This document shows positions 27,205-35,779 of a stretch of 64,000 nt of DNA, piece by piece. Made by a program: the position numbers and the translations under genes. How positions within the stretch are numbered: position 1 is the stretch's first letter; the number at the start of each line of letters is the position of its first letter. The stretch is from positions 3,256,909 to 3,320,908 of the forward strand of contig NZ_QYUK01000011.1 in assembly GCF_003590945.1 (NCBI RefSeq), in the 5' to 3' direction. The DNA is from Oleomonas cavernae. GTDB taxonomy: Bacteria > Pseudomonadota > Alphaproteobacteria > Zavarziniales > Zavarziniaceae. The notes under the pieces are model-generated. The model was not told the DNA's origin, did not search any database, and saw only the letters and a list, made by a program, of their open reading frames with translations.

Positions 27205-28328
27205 GTGCCAGACCAGATTAGCCCCATCTTGCCTCAGACAGCCCTGATCATCGGCGCCGGCGTCATCGGCCTGGCCATTGCCCGCGAATTGGCCCGCCGG
27301 GGCTGCGAGGTGATCGTCGCCGAGCGCACCGCCGGCATCGGCAACGGCGTCTCCTCGCGCAACAGCGAGGTGATCCATGGCGGCATGTATTACCCCACCG
27401 GCTCGGCCCGCCACCGCCATTGCGTCGCCGGCCGCCGCGCCCTCTATGATTTCTGCGCCAGCCACGGCGTCGCCCATGCCAGGGTCGGCAAGCTGATCGT
27501 CGCGACCGATGGCGCGGAAGCCGCCAGGATCGAAGCCATTCACGCGACGGGACTCGCCAACGGGGTCGAAGACCTGGCCCTGATCGACGGGCCAGCCGCC
27601 CGCGCGCTGGAACCCCAGCTTGCCTGCAGCGCCGCGGTGCTGAGCCCGCAGACCGGGATCGTCGACAGCCACGGCCTGATGCTGGCCCTGCAGGGCGAGC
27701 TCGAGGATCACGGCGGGGCCATCGCCTTCAACACGCCCATCAGCCGGGTCGAGCAGGCAAATGGCTGGACGGTGCATTTCGGCGGGGCCGACCCGGGGTG
27801 ATGGCGGTCGATATCGTCGTCAACGCCGCCGGCCTGGGCGCCCAGGCTATCGCCGCCCTGACCCCGGCCTATCCGGCCGCGCGCATCCCGCGCCTGGTCC
27901 TGGCCAAGGGCAACTACTTCGGCTTCGCCGGCCGTCCGGCCTTCACGCACCTGATCTACCCCGCCCCGGTCGACGGCGGCCTGGGCGTCCATGTCACCCT
28001 GGACCTGGGCGGCCGCATGCGCTTCGGCCCCGATGTCGAGTGGCTGGACCGCGAAGACTATGTCGTCGACCCCGGCCGCGCGGCGGCCTTCGAGGCACGC
28101 ATCCGCGGCTATTGGCCCGGCCTGCCGGCCGGCGCCCTGGTGCCCGACTATGCCGGCATCCGGCCCAAGCTGACCGGCCCCGGCGAGCCGGCGGCGGATT
28201 TCCGGATCGACGGCCCGGCCGATCACGGCCTGGACGGGCTGGTCCAGCTCTTCGGTATCGAAAGCCCCGGCCTGACCGCCTGCCTGTCGATCGCCGCCGC
28301 GGTGGCGGAGATGGTCACAAGGCTCTGA
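27205..28328 (+). CDS. FAD-dependent L-2-hydroxyglutarate oxidase-like protein, one apparent frameshift
   Basis: After correction about 374 residues. Rossmann FAD motif [21 protein letters not shown], then the family signature [18 protein letters not shown], and a second half containing [31 protein letters not shown] and [20 protein letters not shown]. It is in the DAAO superfamily, closest in pattern to LhgO and related proteins that oxidise 2-hydroxyglutarate. The frame breaks at G run 27795-27798; adding one G gives [15 protein letters not shown]. Start is GTG 27205. Confidence 0.83.
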
Positions 28329-28331
28329 CTG

Positions 28332-29030
28332 TCACCGCGTGCCGGTGTAACGCTCGTAGGCGTCCTCGACCAGGGTGATGTGGCCGCGCATGGCGGCTTC
28401 GGCGGCCGCCTTGTCGCCGCGCAGGATCGCGGTCACCACCCGCTCGTGTTCAGCATGGGACAGGGCCAGGCGGCCCAGGGTGCGGAACTGCGCCCGGCGG
28501 AAGGGGGAGAGCCGGGCCCTTGTGGCAAAGGTGATCTCGGCCAGATATTCATTGTGGCTGCCGGTATAGATCGCGCCGTGGAAGCGCTCGTTGACCTCGT
28601 GATAGCGCTGCGGGTCGCCCCGGCGCACCAGATCGGCCAGGGACTCGTGCAGGCCCTGCAGGCCCTGGCGTTCGGTCGAACTCATTTGCACGGCGGCCAG
28701 CCCGGCGCAAATCGCCTCCAGCTCGGCCATGACGTCGAACATGCCGCGCAGCCGCTCCAGCGACGGCAGGGCGACAAGGGCGCTGCGATGCGGCCGCGCC
28801 TCGACCAGGCCCGACGCCGCCAACTCGCGAATCGCCTCGCGCACCGGCGTCCGCGAGACCCCGAAACGCTTGGCGATCTCGACCTCTTCGAGCGGCGTGC
28901 CCGGGTGCAGGCGGCCCTGCACGATCTCGTCGGCCAGGGTCAGGCGCAGTTCCTCGGTGCGCGTCGCCGACTTGCGCGCCGCCTTTGTCGTGCCCCTGGG
29001 GGCTGATTCTGACACCTGGGAGGTCGACAC
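28332..29030 (-). CDS. GntR family regulator (FadR subfamily, FCD domain)
   Basis: 232 residues. Winged HTH with LRLTLADEIVQGRLHPGTPLEE, RFGVSRTPVREAIRELAASGLVE, then an all-helical FCD effector domain with the metal-binding His pattern (ERFHGAIYTGSHN, HAEHERVVTAILRGD). It lies between the oxidase-like gene and the oligopeptide transporter in the same direction as the transporter, so it may respond to that substrate. Start is GTG 29030. Confidence 0.87.
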   Translation of the reverse strand: MSTSQVSESAPRGTTKAARKSATRTEELRLTLADEIVQGRLHPGTPLEEVEIAKRFGVSRTPVREAIRELAASGLVEARPHRSALVALPSLERLRGMFDVMAELEAICAGLAAVQMSSTERQGLQGLHESLADLVRRGDPQRYHEVNERFHGAIYTGSHNEYLAEITFATRARLSPFRRAQFRTLGRLALSHAEHERVVTAILRGDKAAAEAAMRGHITLVEDAYERYTGTR

Positions 29031-29086
29031 GCTTCCCCGCTCACCACTTTACCTGGGCGAAAGCCTAGGGGGACCGCCCCGCGGGA

Positions 29087-30775
29087 TCAAGCCGGCGGAT
29101 GGGGAATCGCCGACAGGAGCTCGCGGGTATAATCCGCCTTGGGCGCTTCCAACACCTCTTGCGCCGTACCTTCCTCGACGATGGCGCCCTGGCGCATCAC
29201 GATCACCCGGTCGCACAGCAGGCGCACCACATGGAGGTCGTGGCTGACGAAGAGGTAGCTCATGCCCAGCGTCTCCTTCAGGTGCTGCAGCAGGTTGAGC
29301 ACCACCGCCTGGACCGAGACGTCCAGCGCCGCCGTCGGCTCGTCCAGGATCACCAGGTCGGGGTTGAGGGCGATCGCCCGGGCGATGCCCACGCGCGCCT
29401 TCTGGCCCCCGGACAATTGGTGGGGGAAGCGGTCTAGCAGGTCGTGGGGCAGACCGACCATGGTCGCCAGCGCCTCGACCTTGTCGCGCAGCTTAGCCCC
29501 GCCGCGGAACCCGCCCATGCGCAGCAGGGGATCGGCGATGGCACGGGCCACGGTGTAACGCGGGTTGAGGCTTTCGGTCGGGTCCTGGAACACCATCTGG
29601 ATCCGCTTGCGCAGGGGCGAGGCGGCGAAGCCCCGCGCCGGCACGGCGGCGATATCCTGGCCGTCGAAGGTGATGCGGCCCTGGGTGGGGTCGATCAGGC
29701 GCATCACCATCATCGAGGTGGTGGACTTGCCGCAACCAGACTCGCCCACCAGGCCGACGCTCTCGCCCCGGCGCACGGCAAAGGAGATGCCGTCGACCGC
29801 GCGGAAGGGCGGCAGGGGTTCCGCCTTCTTGGCAAACAGCTTGGTCAGGCTGCGGCCCGCCTCTTGGCGCTTGTATTCCTTGACCAGGCCCTCGACCACC
29901 AGCAGCGGCTCGCCGATCGCCGCCGGGGCGGCGGATCGGTCGGGCAGCGGCGTGTCGGCGGGGAGGAGGTCGTGCAGGGTGATGCCGGGCCGCGGCGTCG
30001 CCCGCATCAGCTTCATCGTATAGGGATGTTCGGGCGCCTTGAAGATCGCGGCCGAGGCGGCGGTTTCGACCACCCGGCCCTTCTGCATCACCACCACCTT
30101 GTCGCAATAGGCCGCGGCCAGGCCCAGATCATGGGTGATCAGGATCGCCGACATGCCGCGCGCCCGCACCAGGTCGACCACCAGGTCCATCACCGCCTTC
30201 TGGGTGGTGACGTCGAGGCCCGTCGTCGGTTCGTCGGCGATGAGGAGTTGCGGCTGGCAGGCCAGGGCCAGGGCGATGACGATACGCTGGCACATGCCGC
30301 CCGACAGTTCGAAGGGATAGGCGTGGTAACGCTCCTCGGGCCTGGCGATGCGCACCTGTTCCAGCAGGTCGATCGCCTTCTGCTTCACATTGTCGGGCTG
30401 GGCCTGGAGGTGTTGCAGCAGCACATCCTCGATCTGCCGGCCGACCTTGCGGATGGGGTTGAGCGCCAGGCGCGGATTCTGGAAGATCATCGACATTTCG
30501 CGCCCGCGCAGGTCGCGCATCTCGCCCTCGCCGGCCGCCAGCAGGTCGATGTTGGTATAGGCGATGGCACCCTTGGCGATGCGCCCGGCCCGATCGAGGA
30601 TGCGCATCACGGCATAGGAGGTGACCGACTTGCCCGAGCCGGACTCGCCCACCACGCCGACGATTTCGCCCTTGGGCACCGTCAGGTTCAGGTCGATCAC
30701 CGCCTGCACGGTACCGCGGCGGGTGGCGAATTCGACGGTGAGGTCGCGCACGTCGAGAAGCGGGAGAGCGGTCAT
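29087..30775 (-). CDS. Dipeptide/oligopeptide ABC transporter, fused double ATPase (DppD-DppF type)
   Basis: 562 residues containing two complete ATPase domains. Domain 1 has GESGSGKSVTS, LSGGMCQRIVIALAL and LLIADEPTTGLD. Domain 2 (from about residue 280) has GESGCGKSTTS, LSGGQKARVGIARAI and LVILDEPTAALD. The linker carries the oligopeptide-transporter YTMKLMRATPRPG element. A single chain replaces the DppD and DppF subunits. It is the last gene of the transporter operon, 14 bp after the second permease. Confidence 0.9.
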   Translation of the reverse strand: MTALPLLDVRDLTVEFATRRGTVQAVIDLNLTVPKGEIVGVVGESGSGKSVTSYAVMRILDRAGRIAKGAIAYTNIDLLAAGEGEMRDLRGREMSMIFQNPRLALNPIRKVGRQIEDVLLQHLQAQPDNVKQKAIDLLEQVRIARPEERYHAYPFELSGGMCQRIVIALALACQPQLLIADEPTTGLDVTTQKAVMDLVVDLVRARGMSAILITHDLGLAAAYCDKVVVMQKGRVVETAASAAIFKAPEHPYTMKLMRATPRPGITLHDLLPADTPLPDRSAAPAAIGEPLLVVEGLVKEYKRQEAGRSLTKLFAKKAEPLPPFRAVDGISFAVRRGESVGLVGESGCGKSTTSMMVMRLIDPTQGRITFDGQDIAAVPARGFAASPLRKRIQMVFQDPTESLNPRYTVARAIADPLLRMGGFRGGAKLRDKVEALATMVGLPHDLLDRFPHQLSGGQKARVGIARAIALNPDLVILDEPTAALDVSVQAVVLNLLQHLKETLGMSYLFVSHDLHVVRLLCDRVIVMRQGAIVEEGTAQEVLEAPKADYTRELLSAIPHPPA

Positions 30776-30789
30776 GGGACGAGCCTCCG

Positions 30790-31677
30790 TCAGGTGCGGC
30801 GCTGGGGATCGATGATGTCACGCATGCCATCGCCCAGCAGGTTGAAGCAGAACACCGCCAGCATCAGGGCGATGCCGGGGAAGAAGGCGATCCACCATTC
30901 GCCCGAGACGATGAAGCCCGCCCCTTCGGCGACCATGATGCCCCACTCAGGCGTGGGCGGCCGCACCCCCAGCCCGATGAAGGACAGGCCGGCGGCGTTG
31001 AGGATGGCATAGCCCATGGTCAGCGACATCTGCACCATCATGATCGGCATGATGTTGGGCACGATCTGGGTCAGCAGGGTGCGGATCTCGCTGTTGCCGG
31101 TCAGGCGCGCGGCCTGGACGAAGCCCGCCTCGCGCCGCACGTTCGCCTCGGCCCGGGCGACCCGGGCATAGAGCGGGAAGTTCACGATCGCGGTGGCGAT
31201 GACGATGTTGGTGACGGTGTTGCCCAGCGCCGCGACAATGCCCATGGCCAGCACGAACAGGGGAAAGGCCATGATCGTATCGGCCAGGCGGCCGACGATG
31301 CGATCGGTCCAGCCGCCGAAGAAACCCGCCGCGACCCCGGCCAGGCCGCCCAGCACGAAGACCAGGGCGACGGAGAAGACAGCGATCGCCATGTCGAGCC
31401 GGGTGGCCGCCACCACCCGGCTGAAGATGTCGCGGCCCAACTGGTCGGTGCCGAACCAGTGGGCGCCCGAGGGGGCCTGGAGCGCGTTCATGGTATCGCT
31501 GGCCAGCGGGTCGTAGGGCACCAGCCAGGGCCCGAAGATCGCGGCCAGCACCAGCAGCGCGAACAGGCCGAAGGAGAAGCCGGTGACCGGGTTCTCGCCG
31601 ATCACATGGCGGGCATGGCGCAGGGTGGCGCCAAGGCCGGTGGCCGGGCGGACGGTCGTCTCGGTCACGGCGCTCAT
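30790..31677 (-). CDS. Dipeptide-type ABC transporter permease (DppC-like)
   Basis: 295 residues. N-terminal region with FGPWLVPYDPLASD and HWFGTDQLGRDIFSRVV, the classic OppC/DppC signature, then the EAA loop (REAGFVQAARLTGNSEIRTLLTQIVPNIMP) and SFIGLGVRPPTPEWG. ATG 31677 overlaps the DppB-like stop; the longer ORF to 32310 is out-of-frame shadow. Confidence 0.9.
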   Translation of the reverse strand: MSAVTETTVRPATGLGATLRHARHVIGENPVTGFSFGLFALLVLAAIFGPWLVPYDPLASDTMNALQAPSGAHWFGTDQLGRDIFSRVVAATRLDMAIAVFSVALVFVLGGLAGVAAGFFGGWTDRIVGRLADTIMAFPLFVLAMGIVAALGNTVTNIVIATAIVNFPLYARVARAEANVRREAGFVQAARLTGNSEIRTLLTQIVPNIMPIMMVQMSLTMGYAILNAAGLSFIGLGVRPPTPEWGIMVAEGAGFIVSGEWWIAFFPGIALMLAVFCFNLLGDGMRDIIDPQRRT

Positions 31678-32687
31678 CCTTCCATCCTCACGCGGGGGTC
31701 GATGACCCCGTACAAGAGATCGATCAGCAGGTTCAGCAGGACATAGAGAATGGCCATGGCCAGCACGAAGCCCTGCACCGGCGCGAAATCGGACGCGATC
31801 AGCGCCTCGACCGCGTAGGAGCCGATGCCGGGCCAGGCGAAGACTTTCTCGACCAGAACATTGGCGCCCAGCAGGAACGAGAACACCATGCCCAGGGTGG
31901 TGATCACCGGCAGCATGGCGTTGCGGAAGGCATAGGTGACCACGACCTTGTAGGGCGACAGGCCGCTGGCCCGGGCCGTGCGGACGAATTCCGACGACAG
32001 GACTGAGAGCATCGAGGCACGGGTCATGCGGGTGATCGGCGCCAGGGCGAAGATCGCCAGGGTCGCCGCCGGCACCGCAAGCTGGGCCAGGGCCGCCCAG
32101 AAGGTTTCCAGGTCGCCCACCAGCAGGGTGTCGATCAGCAGGAACCCGGTGATCGGCTCCGGCGCCGAAAAGAACACGTCGAGCCGGCCCAGCGGCGCGG
32201 GCGCCCAGCCCAGGATGAAGTAGAAGACGTAGACCAGCAGCAGGCCGGTGAAGAACACCGGCAGCGAGACGCCGGCGGTGGCGACGATGCGGCAGGCATG
32301 GTCGATCCACGAGCCCTGTTTTACCGCCGCGACGATGCCCAGCGGCACCGCGATCAGCATCGCGACCACCAAGCCGAACAGGGTGAGCTCGGCCGAGGCC
32401 GGCAGGCGCGTGATGATATCCTCGATCACCGGCTGCCCGGTGGTGAGCGAGACCCCCAGGTCGCCCGAGAACAGGGCGCCGATATAATCGACGAATTGCT
32501 CGTAGAGCGGCTTGTCGAGCCCCAGCTTCACCCGGATTTCCTCGATCGCCTCGGCCGAGGCCGCCGGCCCGGCGAAATAGGCCGCCGTGTCGCCCGGCAG
32601 CACCCGGGTCAGCAGGAAGGTGACGATGATGACGCCGATCAGGCTGGGTATGGCGGTCGCGAGCCGTTTCGTAAGTTGGGTAAGCAT
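31674..32687 (-). CDS. Dipeptide-type ABC transporter permease (DppB-like)
   Basis: 337 residues, six membrane segments. TFLLTRVLPGDTA and LGLDKPLYEQFVDYIGALFSGDLGVS at the N terminus and EFVRTARASGLSPYKVVVTYAFRNAMLPVITTLG as EAA loop are standard DppB/OppB features. Together with the DppC-like permease it forms the channel. Confidence 0.92.
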   Translation of the reverse strand: MLTQLTKRLATAIPSLIGVIIVTFLLTRVLPGDTAAYFAGPAASAEAIEEIRVKLGLDKPLYEQFVDYIGALFSGDLGVSLTTGQPVIEDIITRLPASAELTLFGLVVAMLIAVPLGIVAAVKQGSWIDHACRIVATAGVSLPVFFTGLLLVYVFYFILGWAPAPLGRLDVFFSAPEPITGFLLIDTLLVGDLETFWAALAQLAVPAATLAIFALAPITRMTRASMLSVLSSEFVRTARASGLSPYKVVVTYAFRNAMLPVITTLGMVFSFLLGANVLVEKVFAWPGIGSYAVEALIASDFAPVQGFVLAMAILYVLLNLLIDLLYGVIDPRVRMEG

Positions 32688-32714
32688 GGCACCCCCTGCA
32701 TTTCGCCCATAGGG

Positions 32715-32738
32715 CCCTCTCCTCCCAGGAGGAGAGGG
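32715..32738 (-). terminator. Hairpin between the binding-protein gene and permease operon
   Basis: Perfect 11-bp arms CCCTCTCCTCC / GGAGGAGAGGG with a 2-nt loop, 62 bp between the genes. The next bases contain CACCTCAC, so it looks like a short relative of repeat family A. Between a binding-protein gene and its permeases such a hairpin often stabilises the upstream mRNA and lowers permease output; that role is inference. Confidence 0.55.
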
Positions 32739-32749
32739 TTCACATCACC

Positions 32750-34375
32750 TCACGCCTTGACCAGGCTGCGGTAGTCCAGCCGGCGGTGGAACCAGTATTG
32801 ATACCCGCTGACCCGGGGCTGCATCGCCACGTTCACGTAAGGCTGGTAGAGCGGGATGCGCGGAATATCCGTGAAGGCGAGGTCGACGAAGCCCTTCACG
32901 TCGGTGTCGTAGCTCGCCATGTCGCCGTTGGCGGCGGCAGTGCGCGCGCCTTCGATCAGGGCATCCATCGCCGGCGACTTGTAACTCATGGTGTTGAACA
33001 CGGAATTCTGGCCGTGATAGCACCAGAAGAAGAAATATTCCGGATAGTCGAGCCAGCCCGAGAAGACATTGGTATAGAGCGGCATCTCTTTCTTGTTCAG
33101 CTCGGTGCGCCAGTTGGCGCCGGGGATCTTGTTGATCGTCGCCTTGATGCCGATCTGGCCCAGGCTCTCCTGGACCAGGATGCACAGGGGCTCGTTCACC
33201 CCGGCAAAGCCCAGGTCGAACGACAACGTGGTTTCGAACCCGTCCGGGAAGCCCGCCTCGGTCAGCAGTGCCTTGGCCTTGGCCATGTCGGTGTTGAACT
33301 TGTGGGGTTGCGGCCAGGCGACCTGGGTCGCGCTGTCGGCCGGCGCGCCGAACATCGGCTTGGCCAGGCCGAACATCACCGCGTCGATGATCTTCTGGTA
33401 GGGGATGGCATAGGCCACGGCCTGGCGCACCTTCGGGTTGTCGAAGGGCGGCTTGGTCACGTTCATGCCGATGTACTGGATGCCGTTGGAATAGGGCGTC
33501 GAGACCAGCGACAGCTTGCCCGCCGCCTTCATCTCGGCGAAATCCTTGGTCGGCAGGTCATAGGACAGGTCGGCATCGCCGCGTTCCAGCAGGGCACGGC
33601 GGTTGCCCGCCTGCGGCACCATGCGCCAGATCACCCGGCGGATCTTCGGCAGCGGCCCGCCCTTCCAATCCTCGTTGCGCTCCAGCACCACCTCGGTGCC
33701 CGCGGTCCACTTGGTCACCTTGTAGGCGCCGCTGCCTGCGGTGTTCTGCTTGGTGTATTCCAGGCCCCACGGATCAGCGTCGGTCGCGTTCTTCTTCACC
33801 AGGCCCGAATTGAGGATGCCGGGCACGATCACCGCCAAATCCGGCACGGTCAGCCGGTCCTTGCGCAGGAAATCGATGCGCACCGTGTGATCGTCGACGA
33901 CCACGAACTGTTCCGGCTTTTCCAGCGAACCGGCCTTCATCTGGAAGGTCGGGAAGCCGCCCACGGTCACCGCCCGGTCCAGCGACCATTTGACATCGGC
34001 CGCGGTCACCGGCGCGCCGTCCTGGAAGGTTGCATCCTTGCGCAGCTTGAAGGTCGCCGACATGTCGCCGACGGCCATGTCCTCGGCCAGCTCCGGCTTG
34101 AACTTGGCGCGGTCGTAATAGGGGATGCCGTTGTCGCCGGTCTTCATCTCGTGGGAGATCAGCCGGTCGTAGCAGTTCCAGCTCACCTCATAACCCGGGA
34201 CATTGGTGCCCACGCCTTGGATGTCGAGATTGTTCGGCCCGCTTTCGGAGACGATCAGCAAGGTCTCGGAGCGGGCATCGGCCCTGGCCGGCGAGAAGAT
34301 CGCCGGGGCGGCAATGCCGCTGCCGGCGGCCACCGCGGTGGCGGATGCGGTTTTCAGAAACTCCCGGCGATTCAT
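32750..34375 (-). CDS. ABC transporter substrate-binding protein, family 5 (dipeptide/oligopeptide type)
   Basis: 541 residues. Tat-like signal peptide NRREFLKTASATAVAAGSGIAAPAIFSPARA. The SBP_bac_5 fold is clear from RLISHEMKTG, KLRKDATFQDGAPVTAADVKWSLDRAV, NTAGSGAYKVTKWTAGTEVVLERNEDWKGG and YIGMNVTKPPFDNPKVRQAVAYAI. It binds the imported peptide or other ligand in the periplasm. It is the first gene of the operon; the promoter presumably lies in the AT-rich region upstream. Confidence 0.92.
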   Translation of the reverse strand: MNRREFLKTASATAVAAGSGIAAPAIFSPARADARSETLLIVSESGPNNLDIQGVGTNVPGYEVSWNCYDRLISHEMKTGDNGIPYYDRAKFKPELAEDMAVGDMSATFKLRKDATFQDGAPVTAADVKWSLDRAVTVGGFPTFQMKAGSLEKPEQFVVVDDHTVRIDFLRKDRLTVPDLAVIVPGILNSGLVKKNATDADPWGLEYTKQNTAGSGAYKVTKWTAGTEVVLERNEDWKGGPLPKIRRVIWRMVPQAGNRRALLERGDADLSYDLPTKDFAEMKAAGKLSLVSTPYSNGIQYIGMNVTKPPFDNPKVRQAVAYAIPYQKIIDAVMFGLAKPMFGAPADSATQVAWPQPHKFNTDMAKAKALLTEAGFPDGFETTLSFDLGFAGVNEPLCILVQESLGQIGIKATINKIPGANWRTELNKKEMPLYTNVFSGWLDYPEYFFFWCYHGQNSVFNTMSYKSPAMDALIEGARTAAANGDMASYDTDVKGFVDLAFTDIPRIPLYQPYVNVAMQPRVSGYQYWFHRRLDYRSLVKA

Positions 34376-34754
34376 GGACTGGCCCCCTGGCAAGTGAATG
34401 CCCGCCGGTCCTTACAAGCATCGTGCCAGTTTTACAGCCATTCGGTAGATTAGCATAGCAAACTGATTTTATTATAACTTTTCCGCCGAAGCAGGCCGGC
34501 TAGGCCCGAAATGCGCAGCGTGGTTAGCAAGGATTGACTATAAATTAATCATACTGATCAACTTGCATACATTAAACCCGCCGCAAAAATACCCTCTCCG
34601 CCGCTTGCGGGGGAGAAGGAGGGGCCCGACGCGAAGCGGCGGGAGGGTGAGGTGGTGGCTGGGTCGAGCGCACGCTACGCCGCCGACCCACCTCCCCCAG
34701 CCCCTCCCCCGCAAGCGGGCGGAGGGGGCTTTCCTGGTTACGCGAAAAACCCGC
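34376..34754. other. Intergenic region with AT-rich promoter segment and repeat
   Basis: No gene is seen. Bases 34430-34570 are AT-rich (TTTATTATAACTT, GACTATAAATTAATCATAC), unlike the surroundings, and probably hold the promoter of the minus-strand oligopeptide transporter operon. The rest is repeat family A copy 2. Confidence 0.6.
34592..34728. repeat. Intergenic palindromic repeat, family A copy 2
   Basis: Begins CCCTCTCCGCC and ends GGCGGAGGGGG, with inner GGGTGAGGTGG and CCACCTCCCCC arms, as in the copies at 17587 and 61157. It lies between genes transcribed in the same (minus) direction, downstream of the secreted-protein gene. Confidence 0.75.
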
Positions 34755-35150
34755 TCAGGGCTTGCGGGTCCAGTCCTCGGTGCCGGCGCTCTCTGCGCCG
34801 AGCGGGGCCCAGCGCCCCTTCAGGCCGCCGTCGGGCATGATGATATAGACGGCGATGGCGCTTTCCTTGCTCTTGGGGTCCTGCCAGGTAACGGCAAAGG
34901 TATCGCCCAGGCGCAGGCCGCTGCCCACCGCCTGCTGGTCGCCGCTGGCCCAGGTCAACTGGTAGACCTCGCCGACCATCTTCACCGTGATGTCGGCGCC
35001 ATAGGTGCCCTGGCCGCTGCCCGGGTTCTGGCCCTGCACTTGGTAGGTGCCCGACAGGTCGTCGGCCCCCTGCGCCAGGGCTGCCCCCGCCAGCCCCATG
35101 GCCAGGGCCGCGCCCAGGACCGTGCGACGCATCATGGTGGCGACCGGCAT
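34755..35150 (-). CDS. Small secreted protein, unrecognised family
   Basis: 131 residues with a Sec signal peptide (MRRTVLGAALAMGLAGAALAQG). The mature 105 residues are rich in beta strands: LSGTYQVQGQNPGSG, ITVKMVGEVYQLTWASG, GDTFAVTWQ and GGLKGRWAPLG, suggesting a lipocalin-like or small beta barrel. Function unknown. GGAGG 9 bases before ATG 35150 decides the start. It follows the XpaC gene by 23 bp on the same strand, so it may belong to the TelA/XpaC unit. Confidence 0.65.
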   Translation of the reverse strand: MPVATMMRRTVLGAALAMGLAGAALAQGADDLSGTYQVQGQNPGSGQGTYGADITVKMVGEVYQLTWASGDQQAVGSGLRLGDTFAVTWQDPKSKESAIAVYIIMPDGGLKGRWAPLGAESAGTEDWTRKP

Positions 35151-35173
35151 GTTTCTTTCCTCCCGCAACGTGT

Positions 35174-35764
35174 TCATTTGAGCTCGGCTTTCAAGGTGCG
35201 TTCCAGCACCGTCAGTTCGGTTTCCAGATCGGTGATTTCGGCCTCGACCGCTTTGTCGGCATGGTGCGTGAAGGCCTGTTCGACGCCGTCCAGTATCGCC
35301 CAGACTTTGGCAAGACTGGGGTCGCCCGGGCCTCGGCGCTGCCGGACCGCCGCATAATGTTCGATGATGCGCAGGGTGGCATCGAGGTAGAAGGTCAGGG
35401 GCCGGCGCGCCTGCATCGCCTCCGCCGGATGCTGAACGATGCGCTCGACCAGCGTGCCGGCCGTCTCGATCAGCCGGTCGAGGCGGGCGGCCATCACGGC
35501 GTCGCCGGCCCGGGCCAGGACATCGAGCCGGGCAAGCTTGGCCTGCGCGCCCATGACCAGTTCATGGGCCAGCGACCCGGGCAGCAGTGCATCGGTCGTC
35601 GCATGCCCGGCCAGGCCATCGGCACGCAGCACGAGCTGCAAGCCGATGAAGCCGACAACCCCGGCCAGGACGGAGAACGACGGCCAGGCATCCAGGCCCA
35701 GGTGAAAGGCCAGGAAAATGCCGCCGCCGCCCAGGCCCGCCACAATATGGCCCCAGAGCTTCAA
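35174..35764 (-). CDS. XpaC-like (5-bromo-4-chloroindolyl phosphate hydrolysis) family protein
   Basis: 196 residues. Two N-terminal membrane segments (WGHIVAGLGGGGIFLAFHLG and FSVLAGVVGFIGLQLVL) are followed by a helical domain with PLTFYLDATLRIIEHYAAVRQR, typical of PF10112, and a coiled-coil end (EITDLETELTVLERTLKAEL). XpaC proteins are regularly encoded beside TelA, as here (15 bp gap). Despite the name, no hydrolase activity is established. Confidence 0.78.
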   Translation of the reverse strand: MKLWGHIVAGLGGGGIFLAFHLGLDAWPSFSVLAGVVGFIGLQLVLRADGLAGHATTDALLPGSLAHELVMGAQAKLARLDVLARAGDAVMAARLDRLIETAGTLVERIVQHPAEAMQARRPLTFYLDATLRIIEHYAAVRQRRGPGDPSLAKVWAILDGVEQAFTHHADKAVEAEITDLETELTVLERTLKAELK

Positions 35765-35779
35765 GCCGCGCGCCCTGCC

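Noticed and set aside
25572-27227. A 551-codon minus-strand ORF that looks like a ModB-ModC fusion
   Set aside because: The first half translates ModB in the wrong frame. The real modB is in another frame with normal signatures, and the ORF is only the ModC frame extended upstream.
34563-35357. 264-codon plus-strand ORF
   Set aside because: It runs through repeat A2 and the antisense of the secreted-protein and XpaC genes; its composition is typical of shadow frames in GC-rich DNA.
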